Source: Candidatus Methylophosphatis haderslevensis
GTDB lineage: Bacteria; Pseudomonadota; Gammaproteobacteria; Burkholderiales; Rhodocyclaceae
Length of the DNA stretch: 64,000 nucleotides
Reading direction: 5' to 3'
NCBI GenBank assembly: GCA_016711925.1
Contig: JADJSA010000002.1
Coordinates: forward strand, 372,001-436,000
Shown: positions 1 through 7,349 of the stretch, in pieces
Position numbering within the stretch: the stretch's first letter is position 1
Layout of the letters: every line of letters begins with the position of its first letter
Position numbers and translations under genes: made by a program
The notes under the pieces: model-generated
What the model was told of the DNA's origin: nothing
The model's input: only the letters and a program-made list of their open reading frames with translations
The model's database searches: none

Positions 1-1
1 G

Positions 2-523
2 ACCGCGGCCTTCGCCCCGCTCTGCCCGTCGCTGGCGGTAGAATGCGGCAAGCCCGGCAACCCGGCGAGCGAGGCGCATGCCGCCGGCTTTCTCGACGGC
101 TGTCTGCACCTGGCCGGATTTCCCGCCCACGGCGTGCGCGAGCATGACATCGACCTGTATCACACGGTGGCCACGGTCAGGGTGCCCGACGGCGTGAGCT
201 TCGGTTTCGGCAATGCGCAGGCCGACATCGATTTCGACCCGCGGCTCGACCACATGAACTTCCGCGAACTCGATGCCGGCACGCCGTTCGGCCACACCCG
301 CCACGCACGGCCGCTCGACGTGCGCGACGAAGCCGGCAACGATGTCGGCGCCGCCTACTTCGCCGTCGATGATGGCATCCTGCGCCTGCGCGCCCGCGCC
401 ATGCCGGCGATGCTCACACTCGACGCCCGCGCGGTGCGGCAGGACTGCCTATGCTACCTGATGGAGCGTGTGCCGTTTGCGCTGGCGGGCCAAGCCGCTG
501 CCCACCTGTCGACGCCGGCCTGA
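2..523 (+). CDS. Succinylglutamate desuccinylase/aspartoacylase-type (M14 family) hydrolase, C-terminal part
   Basis: The reading frame is open from the first bases of the window and stops at TGA 521-523, so only the last ~173 residues are present. The segment VECGKPGN near its start resembles the Val-Glu-x-Gly stretch that carries the catalytic glutamate in the AstE/AspA branch of zinc carboxypeptidase-like hydrolases. A beta-rich tail follows, as in those enzymes. Members remove acyl groups from N-acyl amino acids or related amides; the substrate here cannot be told. The zinc ligands would lie upstream of the window. Family call is moderate; the precise function is unknown. Confidence 0.6.
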   Translation, partial: TAAFAPLCPSLAVECGKPGNPASEAHAAGFLDGCLHLAGFPAHGVREHDIDLYHTVATVRVPDGVSFGFGNAQADIDFDPRLDHMNFRELDAGTPFGHTRHARPLDVRDEAGNDVGAAYFAVDDGILRLRARAMPAMLTLDARAVRQDCLCYLMERVPFALAGQAAAHLSTPA

Positions 524-552
524 GCACACACGGCGGCGCCCGTGCATCGGCC

Positions 553-670
553 CGAGAGCCGCATGGTTTCTTGCTCTGCGGCCACCCTTGCCGCACATGC
601 CCGAGTTGTCTGCCCTGCCGGGCAGGCTGCCGCGGGAGCGCCAATCCATGCGCCTTTCAGGGCACCCTCC
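553..670. repeat. REPIN-like intergenic repeat, copy A
   Basis: Lies in the 398-bp gap (524-921) between the M14-type gene and the AAA+ gene; I see no gene there. The left arm is AGAGCCGCATGG (555-566). The right arm (about 640-665) read on the minus strand is CCCTGAAAGGCGCATGGATT, near-identical to copy D. The flanking GGGAGCGCC is shared with copy E (AGGAGCGCC). The arms face each other, so the copy can fold into a hairpin. See the finding on this family. Confidence 0.55.
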
Positions 671-921
671 AACGTGATGCTTCGCCAGTCTTCAATGCAC
701 CGAACATGTCGCGTAGAATGCACGCGACGGTTCCGCGACACACCACGCAACAAAGACAATCCTCGCGACCTTGACACAAGCGCCTCCGCATAGTCTAATC
801 GAATAAGGTCAGGATTGAAGAAGTCGCTCTACCGCCGACCGTTTCCGGCCGGTCACATGACGACAGCGGCGGGCCGCCAATCCATTCCAAAAAGCTGACA
901 GGCAATTTCGCCGCAAGGGCT

Positions 922-2317
922 ATGGCGCGTCGACTCTCGATCGAAGAAATTCCCAGTTGGGTGCTGGGCGATGCGCCGCCGTTGGCGGCCGTCCTGGGCG
1001 GGGCTGCCGCCCCTTCCACGGCGTCGCATACGCAACCGTTACCCTATTCCACTGCGTCGGCGCCGGCCGATTCGCATTGGCGGCATCCGTCGTTCGAGCG
1101 TGCGCTGCACGGCCTGCTGGCCGACATTCGCGATCGCAGCGCGCCGGTCATTGTCCTGACCGGCGAGGCGGGCACCGGCAAGACCCTGCTGGTGCAATGC
1201 GCTTGGCAAGCTCGGCCCCGATGCGATTCCGGTTCTGCACAACCATCCCCACTCGTCGTTCCAGGGTTTTCTGGGGTCCGCATGCCGCCAGCTTAGCCTG
1301 GCCGATGCGCAGGCAGAAGGCGGTGGCGCGCCGGAGGATGGGTTCGACCTCTTCTGGAACTACCTGCGCGCCCAGCCTGCGCAGGGCCGGCACCTTGTGG
1401 TGTTCGTCGACAATGCACACGACATGGCCGAAGCGCTGCTCGAAGAACTCGCCCTGCTGTCGAAATGGACCGAATCGGACAAGCACGCGCTCCAGGTGGT
1501 GCTGATCGGCCTGCCGCGCCTGCATGGCGTTGTGCAGCGGCTGGTGCAGCGGCAGATCGTCGCTGACGGCTATCCGGCCTATGACATTGCGCCGTTCGAA
1601 GCGGACGAGATCAGCGCCTTCGTCTGCGCGAAGCTTGCCGAGGGCGCAGCGGACGCGGCGCAGGTTATCGCCCCCGCGGCGATCGACAGGATCGCAAGTT
1701 ACTCGCAGGGCATTCCCCGTCTGATCCTCACGCTGTGCAGCCTGGCGCAACTCAGTGCGAAGCTTGAAGGCGGGGGCACGATAACGCCCGAGATCGTGGA
1801 TCAGGTGGCACGATCGGCGATGGTCAGCGAGAACAAGCAACACGTCGACAAGATCAAGGCTGACGAGGCCGTGCGGCCCGACGATCCCGCACCGGCGCAG
1901 CCCGCGCCTGTTGCGCGCTCAACGAATGGTCAGGAGGAGTGTCAGATGACGAGGTTGGACGACCTAACAAAAATTCTCAAGAGCCTTCAGAACCGATCGC
2001 CCGGCATTGAGGCGAGCGCGCTGATCTCCGAAGACGGGCTGATGATCGCAAGCGTCTTGTCGGCCGATCTGGACGACACGCGCGTCGGCGGCATGACCGC
2101 CACCTTGCTGAGCCTTGGCACCCGCGCTTCGGCGGAACTGCGCCGGGGCGAGGTGCGCGAAGTGATCGTTCGCGGCGACAACGGCTATGCGGTGATGGTC
2201 AACGCCGGCAGTGGAACACTGCTGCTCGTGCTGACCACCGAGGACACCAAGCTGGGGCTGATCTTCTTCGACATGCGCGAAGCCATCAAGGGCATCGGCA
2301 AGGTTCTTTTCAGATAG
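922..2317 (+). CDS. ExeA/GspA-like AAA+ ATPase joined in frame to a Roadblock/LC7 domain (one-base frameshift near 1201)
   Basis: Starts at ATG 922 and carries a Walker A motif GEAGTGKT at residues 81-88. Right after it, at about 1201, the coding frame moves by one base. In the second frame it continues without a stop through a Walker B-like strand ending VVFVDNAH (about 156-164) to 2317. With the base corrected the product is ~464 residues. The ATPase part (to about 330) resembles ExeA/GspA ATPases but has no visible peptidoglycan-binding tail. A Pro/Ala-rich linker then leads without a stop into a Roadblock/LC7 domain (about 341-464). An internal ribosome site could also make that domain alone. 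This heads a cluster with an MBL-fold, an OmpA-like and a second Roadblock-like gene. The frameshift is either a sequencing error or a real lesion. Confidence 0.7.
1932..1948 (+). promoter_or_regulatory. Internal Shine-Dalgarno and ATG inside the ATPase-Roadblock fusion
   Basis: AGGAGG at 1932-1937 lies 8 bases before ATG 1946-1948, in the same frame as the upstream ATPase. This is close to an ideal initiation site and falls exactly at the domain boundary, so the Roadblock domain can probably be made as a separate protein from the fused gene. Confidence 0.6.
1946..2317 (+). CDS. Roadblock/LC7 domain protein, probable internal start product
   Basis: A 123-residue reading of the 3' end of the fused gene. 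The fold is the short alpha/beta Roadblock (MglB-like) type: an N-terminal helix (LDDLTKILKSLQ), the strand ALISEDGLMIAS, a long central helix with small residues (GGMTATLLSLGTRA) and paired strands near EVIVRGDNGYAVMVNAG. Roadblock proteins dimerise and often act on small Ras-like GTPases such as MglA; no GTPase gene is visible nearby. A strong SD supports independent translation, which may simply mean that ATPase and Roadblock were ancestrally separate genes. A second Roadblock-like protein is encoded 1.7 kb downstream. Confidence 0.55.
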   Translation: MTRLDDLTKILKSLQNRSPGIEASALISEDGLMIASVLSADLDDTRVGGMTATLLSLGTRASAELRRGEVREVIVRGDNGYAVMVNAGSGTLLLVLTTEDTKLGLIFFDMREAIKGIGKVLFR

Positions 2318-2378
2318 CACTTGTGGAGCCTGCGCATCCGCCGCCTGGCGTGTGTTGCACGGACGATTCGGAGAAACG

Positions 2379-3140
2379 ATGCCAAATACGGTCCTCTATG
2401 AAGATCGTGGTCACCGCAACGTGCTGCTGGAGGATTTCGGCCTCGGCGGCCTGGCCGTCCAGGCCAACCAGCATGTCATAGTGCACGGCAACTCGGGGAT
2501 GATTCTCGATCCGGGCGGCCACAAGGTCTACGCCAGGGTGCTCGCCGAGACTTACTCGGTACTCGGCGCGGCCAAGCTCGATTACGTATTTCTCTCGCAC
2601 CAGGATCCGGACATCGTCGCGGCACTCAATGGCTGGCTGATGACAACCGATGCCGACGCCTACGTTTCGAACCTCTGGATGCGTTTCGTGCCGCATTTCG
2701 GGGTGGACGAATTCGTTGCCCATCGCCTCAAGCCAATTCCCGACGAGGGCATGGTGTTCGACCTCAATGGTGCGCGCCTGATGGCCCTGCCGGCGCACTT
2801 CCTCCACAGCGAGGGCAACATTCAGCTCTACGACACCGTGGCGAAGATTCTCTACACCGGCGACCTCGGCGCTTCGCTCGGCGCGGACTACGTCGAAGTG
2901 GGCGATTTCGATGCCCATGTCAAGTTCATGGAGGGCTTCCACCGGCGGTACATGTGCTCGAACAAGGTGATGAAAGCGTGGGCCGAGATGGTTCGGCCGC
3001 TGGACATCGACATCATCGCGCCCCAGCATGGCGCCTATTTCAAGGGCAAGCAGATGGTCCGGCGCTTCATCGACTGGTGCGCCGGCCTAGAATGCGGCAT
3101 CGATCTGATTACCCCCGTGTTCAAGATTCCCGCCGAGTGA
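2379..3140 (+). CDS. MBL-fold di-iron protein (ODP/flavodiiron-type oxygen-binding family)
   Basis: 253 residues; ATG 2379 is preceded by CGGAGAAACG. Metal ligands expected for the oxygen-binding di-iron branch of the metallo-beta-lactamase fold are visible: HQDPD (H74, D76, D78) in place of HxHxDH, then HFLHSEGN (H143), YTGDLG (D162) and PQHG (H217). No flavodoxin domain follows, so it resembles the stand-alone ODP proteins that bind O2 and sense it, rather than reductases. The C-terminus has two close cysteines (DWCAGLEC). It starts 61 bp after the ATPase-Roadblock gene, on the same strand, suggesting an oxygen or redox input to that module. The family is fairly sure; the sensing role is inferred. 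Confidence 0.75.
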   Translation: MPNTVLYEDRGHRNVLLEDFGLGGLAVQANQHVIVHGNSGMILDPGGHKVYARVLAETYSVLGAAKLDYVFLSHQDPDIVAALNGWLMTTDADAYVSNLWMRFVPHFGVDEFVAHRLKPIPDEGMVFDLNGARLMALPAHFLHSEGNIQLYDTVAKILYTGDLGASLGADYVEVGDFDAHVKFMEGFHRRYMCSNKVMKAWAEMVRPLDIDIIAPQHGAYFKGKQMVRRFIDWCAGLECGIDLITPVFKIPAE

Positions 3141-3189
3141 GCGGCGCACCGCCGCAGTGACGCCTACCCACCTGAACCACCGATCGCCC

Positions 3190-3291
3190 ATGACCGACAG
3201 AAGCGCAACCAAGCCCGCAAACCTGCCGCCGCGCCGCGCGAACAAGCGCGCCATCCCGCCGGCATGGTACGCATCGCATGGCCAGTCCTGA
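3190..3291 (+). CDS. Possible small ORF or displaced N-terminus of the OmpA-like gene
   Basis: A 33-codon frame (MTDRSATKPANLPPRR...) ends at TGA 3289-3291 and overlaps the start of the OmpA-like gene in another frame. Its basic, Pro-rich composition would suit the cytoplasmic head of the membrane anchor downstream, so a one-base shift near 3280 could join the two. It could equally be a small upstream peptide or chance. There is no convincing Shine-Dalgarno. Confidence 0.2.
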   Translation: MTDRSATKPANLPPRRANKRAIPPAWYASHGQS

Positions 3292-4048
3292 CCGGCACGG
3301 CGCGCAAGCACGGGTTCGCCCGCTCGGCGAAGACGCACCGACCTGGCTGACCGTGGGCTTCGCCGCGATCGGTCTGCTGGTCGCGGGCGCAGCGGCATGG
3401 CTGGCGCTGTCGGCGCAACCGGCGCAACAAGCGGTGCGCAGCGACGCCCCCACCCAACAGGCCGCGACATCCGCGGCGGCAGCCGCGCCAGGCGCCAGCG
3501 CCGCCGCGGTGCCGGCGCGTGAATCGCGGGCGGACGACGCGGCGAACGCAGCGGCTGCGCCGCCGCCGACTCCGCCGGCGACAGCTGCCGCCTCGCCCGC
3601 TGCACCGGCAACTGCGCCGCCCGGCTCTGCCGGGCAACCGGCCCTGTCGTCTGCGCAACCGACCAACCAGGACACCTGCCCGCCGCCCGTCCACATCCCG
3701 TTCAAACTGGACAGCGCCACTCCACTCACCAAAGATGTGCAAATGGATATCGAGCAACTTCAGGCGTTCATGAACTGGCATTCCGATGCCAGACTGTCGG
3801 TCGAAGGCCATGCCGACGCCATGGGGGCGGAGGATTACAACCTGCTCCTGAGCTACCGGCGGGCGAAGGCGGCTGTGGCCCTGCTCGGTCGCGCCGGCCT
3901 GCCCGAGGCGCGGATGGCGGTGCGGGCCGCAGGCAATGCTGCGCCTATGGCCGGTGTGCCCGGCGCCTCGGAGCGCAACCGGCGCGTCGTCTTGCAGGTG
4001 GTCGGCATCGACGCCTGTCAGCCAACCCGCAGCGGGAGCCGGCAATGA
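3278..4048 (+). CDS. Membrane-anchored OmpA-family peptidoglycan-binding protein
   Basis: 256 residues. One membrane segment lies near residues 22-45 (WLTVGFAAIGLLVAGAAAW), followed by ~85 residues rich in Ala and Pro that can span part of the periplasm. An OmpA C-terminal domain occupies about 145-245. The peptidoglycan-binding pattern is present: GHADAMGAEDYN with its Asp, LSYRRAKAAV with its Arg, and NRRV near the end. This architecture tethers an inner-membrane complex to the cell wall. Its stop codon overlaps the next gene's start (ATGA at 4045-4048), so the two are translationally coupled. The start is uncertain: ATG 3278 has no clear ribosome site. Confidence 0.7.
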   Translation: MASPDRHGAQARVRPLGEDAPTWLTVGFAAIGLLVAGAAAWLALSAQPAQQAVRSDAPTQQAATSAAAAAPGASAAAVPARESRADDAANAAAAPPPTPPATAAASPAAPATAPPGSAGQPALSSAQPTNQDTCPPPVHIPFKLDSATPLTKDVQMDIEQLQAFMNWHSDARLSVEGHADAMGAEDYNLLLSYRRAKAAVALLGRAGLPEARMAVRAAGNAAPMAGVPGASERNRRVVLQVVGIDACQPTRSGSRQ

Positions 4049-4704
4049 CGATGGCAATAGCCGCGATAATCGGGCTCGCCGCCGCCGTCCTCCTGCTCAG
4101 CGCCGGCTATCTGTTCGGCGTGAAGCGCGGCGCCCAGGCGCGCGAACAACTCCGGCAGCAGGATCTCGAGCAGACCCAGGAACTGGCGCGCCTGCGCGAA
4201 CAACTGTCTCAGCGCGGCATCGAACAGCACGAGAACCTCAAAGCGACCATCGCGCAGCTTCTCTCGCCTTTGATCCAGCGCGACCGGCTATCCTTCGAGC
4301 CATTGACTTCGGATGCCCAATCCGGACGGCATGGCGACCTGAACAGGCTGCTCGACCAGATCGCCGAAAAGGGCAACTTCGCCACGGTCCTGCTCAGCGA
4401 CAACGAAGGATGGCCGCTGGCCGCGAGCAGCAACGCGCAGGATCAGGATCGGCTGGGCGCCACCGCATCGATGTTGCTGCTGATTGCCGATCGCATGGGC
4501 GACACGGGTGCCGCGGCCCCGCTCTCGCTGATGGTGCACGATGCGGCAAATACGGTAACCCTGTGCCGCATCTTCAGCGTCGGCGACCACCGGCTTGCGT
4601 TGACCGCGGTATCGCCCGGCACGCTGTTGCTTTCCACCGCGCTCGACCCCGCCCTGGTCAAGGTCGACGCTGCGCTGCTGCAGCGGGAACGCGACGACGG
4701 CTGA
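4045..4704 (+). CDS. Membrane-tethered coiled-coil protein with a Roadblock-like domain
   Basis: 219 residues. An N-terminal membrane helix (about 3-25, ending LFGVKRG) is followed by a charged Gln/Glu/Arg-rich helix (about 30-70), likely a coiled coil. A globular C-terminal half has the feel of a Roadblock/LC7 domain: the strand TVLLSDNEGWPLAAS, the helix GATASMLLLIADRM, then strands around NTVTLCRIFSVGDHRLALTA. It overlaps the OmpA-like gene by four bases. Together the two could link a cytoplasmic Roadblock platform to the cell wall. The Roadblock assignment is by pattern only and is less certain than for the first one. Confidence 0.6.
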   Translation: MTMAIAAIIGLAAAVLLLSAGYLFGVKRGAQAREQLRQQDLEQTQELARLREQLSQRGIEQHENLKATIAQLLSPLIQRDRLSFEPLTSDAQSGRHGDLNRLLDQIAEKGNFATVLLSDNEGWPLAASSNAQDQDRLGATASMLLLIADRMGDTGAAAPLSLMVHDAANTVTLCRIFSVGDHRLALTAVSPGTLLLSTALDPALVKVDAALLQRERDDG

Positions 4705-4737
4705 GCGCCGCGGCAACCGGCCCGCAAATTCGGCACC

Positions 4738-4850
4738 CCTGCAAGCCGCATGGAATGGCGTTCTTCAGGCAGGCAAGGCTGAGAGCAAGGCAGGACAGGC
4801 ATGCTGGCGATGCCTGCCTGAAGAGAGCCGTGGATATTGGCTCCTGGGCC
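4738..4850. repeat. REPIN-like intergenic repeat, copy B
   Basis: Fills much of the 358-bp gap 4705-5062; nothing else is evident there. It begins CCTGCAAGCCGCATGGAATGG and has a perfect 13-base inverted repeat, CTTCAGGCAGGCA (4763-4775) against TGCCTGCCTGAAG (4811-4823). The right end (AGAGCCGTGGATATTGGC) matches the right end of copy C (AGAAGCGCATGGATACTGGC). Confidence 0.6.
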
Positions 4851-5062
4851 ATCCCCCGGTCTCTGTGCCGCACCACCTCCGACCCGACGCCGGACCGCCG
4901 GTCCACAGCCCCGCTCGCTGCCCATCCGACATATGGCGCGACCCATCCGTTTCGGGTAAGGTTCGCGCAATCCTCGGCAGGGAAAGCGGGCGAACGAAGC
5001 CCGACGTGAATCTCAAGTTGCTGGTGGGCGCTACGAGAAACCCGCCACCTTGAGGCAACTGC

Positions 5063-5635
5063 ATGACCGATGCACCAATCGAAGTCCGCGCCATGGCGCC
5101 GGAGCTTCTGCAAGATTTCCTCGCGTTCTTCGATCACGAGGCCTTCGCCGACAACCCGGGGTGGGCCTTTTGCTACTGTCAGTTCACGTATGTCGACCAC
5201 TCGACTGTCGACTGGAAGTCCAGAACCGCAGACGAGAATCGGGCCGCCGCCTGCAAGCGCATCGGTAGCCGTCGTATGCAGGGCCTGCTCGCCTACCGCA
5301 ACGGCGCGCCCGTCGGCTGGTGCAACGCCGCGCCCCGCACTATGCTGGACGCCTTCTCGGACGAGCCCGACCCGGACGCCGCTCGACTCGGACAGATCAC
5401 CTGCTTCGTCGTCGCCAAGGCCCATCGAAGGTCAGGCGTGGCCACCGCACTGCTGCACGCCGCATGCGCCCAACTCAAAGCGCAGGGTTTGGCCATCGCC
5501 GAAGCCTCGCCCATGGAGGCAGCGTCGAGCGACGCACAAGCGCACGAAGGCCCCCTGAGCATGTACCTGGCCGCGGGTTTCGAGGTGCACCGCACCGACA
5601 AGGACGGTACCGTCCATGTTCGCCGGAAGCTCTAG
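5063..5635 (+). CDS. GNAT-family N-acetyltransferase
   Basis: 190 residues starting at ATG 5063. The central strand and acetyl-CoA-binding turn are recognisable: QITCFVVAKAHRRSGVATALLHAA, matching the Q/RxxGxG/A motif A of GNAT enzymes with the third glycine replaced by Ala. A C-terminal LSMYLAAGFEVHR follows, the usual x-Y-xx-x-GF strand before the last beta segment. Members move an acetyl group from acetyl-CoA to an amine; the acceptor is unknown. It stands alone between two repeat-containing gaps and is followed by an ORF of unknown origin, so it may be accessory. Confidence 0.8.
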   Translation: MTDAPIEVRAMAPELLQDFLAFFDHEAFADNPGWAFCYCQFTYVDHSTVDWKSRTADENRAAACKRIGSRRMQGLLAYRNGAPVGWCNAAPRTMLDAFSDEPDPDAARLGQITCFVVAKAHRRSGVATALLHAACAQLKAQGLAIAEASPMEAASSDAQAHEGPLSMYLAAGFEVHRTDKDGTVHVRRKL

Positions 5636-5639
5636 CCTG

Positions 5640-5720
5640 CGCAGGTTGGGCAGGCGCGAGACCCAACCTGGGTGTCCCAGCGCTGTTGGGCTTCGCTGTG
5701 CTCGGTCCAGGCTGCACGGC
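5640..5720. repeat. Inverted GTTGGG/CCCAAC repeat
   Basis: Just after the GNAT gene the sequence reads GGTTGGGCAGG..GAGACCCAACCTGGG..GCTGTTGGGCTTCGC, giving alternating GTTGGG and CCCAAC words that can pair. This resembles the short palindromic chromosomal repeats with GTTGGG..CCCAACC arms seen in many proteobacteria. No mobile gene is attached. Confidence 0.4.
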
Positions 5721-5767
5721 CGTTTCCTATTCACGCCTGGCGGCCAGGAGCCATTCGTTTCGCTAAC

Positions 5768-6169
5768 ATGTCGCTCGACGCGTTGCACCGTGAGATGTCC
5801 TCCCTATTTGCCGTCTGCCTCCCCGCCGAAATCGCATCTCGCTTCTCACAATTGCTCGCCTCAAACCCAAAGCGCTGGTCGAAGATAGATCCTTGGCGCG
5901 TGTGGCAACAAATAGGCTCGGCCTCTGTTGTCGAATGGAGGGGTGATGTTTCGAACCTTCTCACCTCGTCGCGCCTTTCAATGTATTCGTCCGCTGAGGC
6001 CACCGTGCTTCGTTGTGGCCATGACAGACACATGCTTCACAGGCTTCCGCTCAGGCAGGCTCTCATCGGAGAGTCAGCCGTATTTGAAGGGTTTGTGTCC
6101 ATCGTTCCAGACAGACTTGGCCTCGCGATCAACCACGATGGAATGCTGTGCCTGATACTGTCCGAGTAG
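5768..6169 (+). CDS. Hypothetical protein of unknown family
   Basis: 133 residues from ATG 5768 (MSLDALHREMSSLF). The frame could be opened further upstream, but that part runs through the GTTGGG repeat and is unlikely to be coding. The product looks soluble, with no signal peptide or membrane span; I recognise no domain. Base composition is visibly less GC-rich and codon use less biased than in neighbouring genes, which together with its isolation suggests transfer or decay. Confidence 0.4.
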   Translation: MSLDALHREMSSLFAVCLPAEIASRFSQLLASNPKRWSKIDPWRVWQQIGSASVVEWRGDVSNLLTSSRLSMYSSAEATVLRCGHDRHMLHRLPLRQALIGESAVFEGFVSIVPDRLGLAINHDGMLCLILSE

Positions 6170-6505
6170 CACGGGTTGGGTCAGGGGAGGCAGGGGTCAC
6201 AAACGTGGTGGGTTACGAACGCGAAGGGGTCAGGTCTTGTGCACTGTCCCGCTGCGCTGGTGCACCCCCTGCTCGAGCGCGACGCGCGCGATAGACGCGG
6301 GTCGTGCGAGCAATATGAGTGACGCAGCGACCGAGTCGGCCGCCAACTCCCACCCGCGGAGGTGGGGATTCGCGTTGGCGGGTCCGCTAGCCTGTTTCCA
6401 TCGCGCACCGACGGACTCTGTCGGGCGCTCAACCAGCCTGATCGACGCGCTGACACCGGCGCGGCCATGTCGCGCTCACTCGATCGGTCGGCCAAGGAGA
6501 CTGAC
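6170..6505. other. Gap without a recognised gene
   Basis: About 336 bp. It holds short G-rich direct words (GGGTCAGGGGAGGCAGGGGTCA, then GGGGTCAGG) near 6177-6235 and nothing else I can name. The promoter of the small membrane-protein gene probably lies at its right end. Confidence 0.3.
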
Positions 6506-6754
6506 GTGACCCGCAAACTTCCCTACCCGCGGCCCCGCGCCATCTATGTCGTGGCGATTGCGGCCACGGCGGCGATCATCGCGTTGACCTTGCTCTCGAC
6601 GGTGGTTGCCCACTTCGAGCGCGACGGGAAGCTCCCGGCGAACCTTGTTGCGGCCGAGCGTGCCTGCGCGCAGTTCGCCTATGTGTCCGGGCGCGAGCTG
6701 TGCATGAGCCGATGGCTTGCGGCATTGCGCAGCGAGGCCGTCGCGAAGCGGTAA
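6506..6754 (+). CDS. Small single-span membrane protein
   Basis: 82 residues from GTG 6506, chosen because AAGGAGA (6494-6500) lies at the right distance; an in-frame ATG at 6467 has no such site. A membrane helix runs about 11-34 (AIYVVAIAATAAIIALTLLSTVVA). A short tail with two cysteines (ERACAQF and ELCMSRW) would be periplasmic or cytoplasmic depending on topology. No family is recognised. Confidence 0.5.
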   Translation: MTRKLPYPRPRAIYVVAIAATAAIIALTLLSTVVAHFERDGKLPANLVAAERACAQFAYVSGRELCMSRWLAALRSEAVAKR

Positions 6755-6896
6755 CGGGCGGGCGAGCGCGCCGCAGGCCTTGCGGCGCCAACGCTCCGTA
6801 TTGACCGCGCCCTCGCTGGGGCGGGATACTCGGCGCGCTGGCGCTGCAATTGCTGTCCGTGATCAACGCCGCCGGCACATATCGCAAAGGAGCGCC

Positions 6897-7337
6897 ATGA
6901 CTACTGCCCTGCCCCTGCCCTTGACCCTGATTCGCGCCGCCGTCGCGGCCATGATCGCGTTTGCCGTCAGCCTGCCTGCCGTCGCGCAGCCGGCCGCCGC
7001 GTACAAGAACGGCGCCGAGTTCTACCTCGCGTACCGCGCGGCGTTCGAGAAGGCGACGTCGATCGACGAGTTGCTGCCGTGGATGGCCAAGGTGCGCCGC
7101 GACCAGATTGCCAATGCGCCGGCGCAGGAGAAGAAGGAAGGCTTCGAGATGATCAAGACGTTCGACAACTACCGCAGTGTCAAGGTGGTGAAGGAGAAGC
7201 CCAACGCCAAGGGTGCCGAGTTGCAGGTGGAAGCCATCGGCGGCGACGCCGGGCAAAAGGCTACTGGTGACATCACTCTGGTGAAGGAAGGCGGCGCCTG
7301 GAAGATCGACAAGGAATCGTGGAAGGGCCGCATGTAG
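6897..7337 (+). CDS. Exported hypothetical protein (NTF2/DUF4878-like size and shape)
   Basis: 146 residues from ATG 6897, preceded by AAAGGAGCGCC. The N-terminus is a signal peptide (about 1-31) ending AVAQPAAA. The mature part begins with a helix (EFYLAYRAAFEKA) and ends with strands such as GDITLVKEGGAWKIDKESW. That closing GGxWKI(D) pattern is common in small periplasmic proteins of the NTF2-like and lumazine-binding-like kind. Together with the next gene, which ends GGAWQYEKS, it may form a small family of related exported proteins. Function unknown. Confidence 0.65.
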   Translation: MTTALPLPLTLIRAAVAAMIAFAVSLPAVAQPAAAYKNGAEFYLAYRAAFEKATSIDELLPWMAKVRRDQIANAPAQEKKEGFEMIKTFDNYRSVKVVKEKPNAKGAELQVEAIGGDAGQKATGDITLVKEGGAWKIDKESWKGRM

Positions 7338-7349
7338 CGGCGACACCGC

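Noticed and set aside
5636..5770. Integron attC site next to the GNAT gene
   Set aside because: CGCTAAC before ATG 5768 does not fit RYYYAAC and no matching GTTRRRY partner or integrase is seen.
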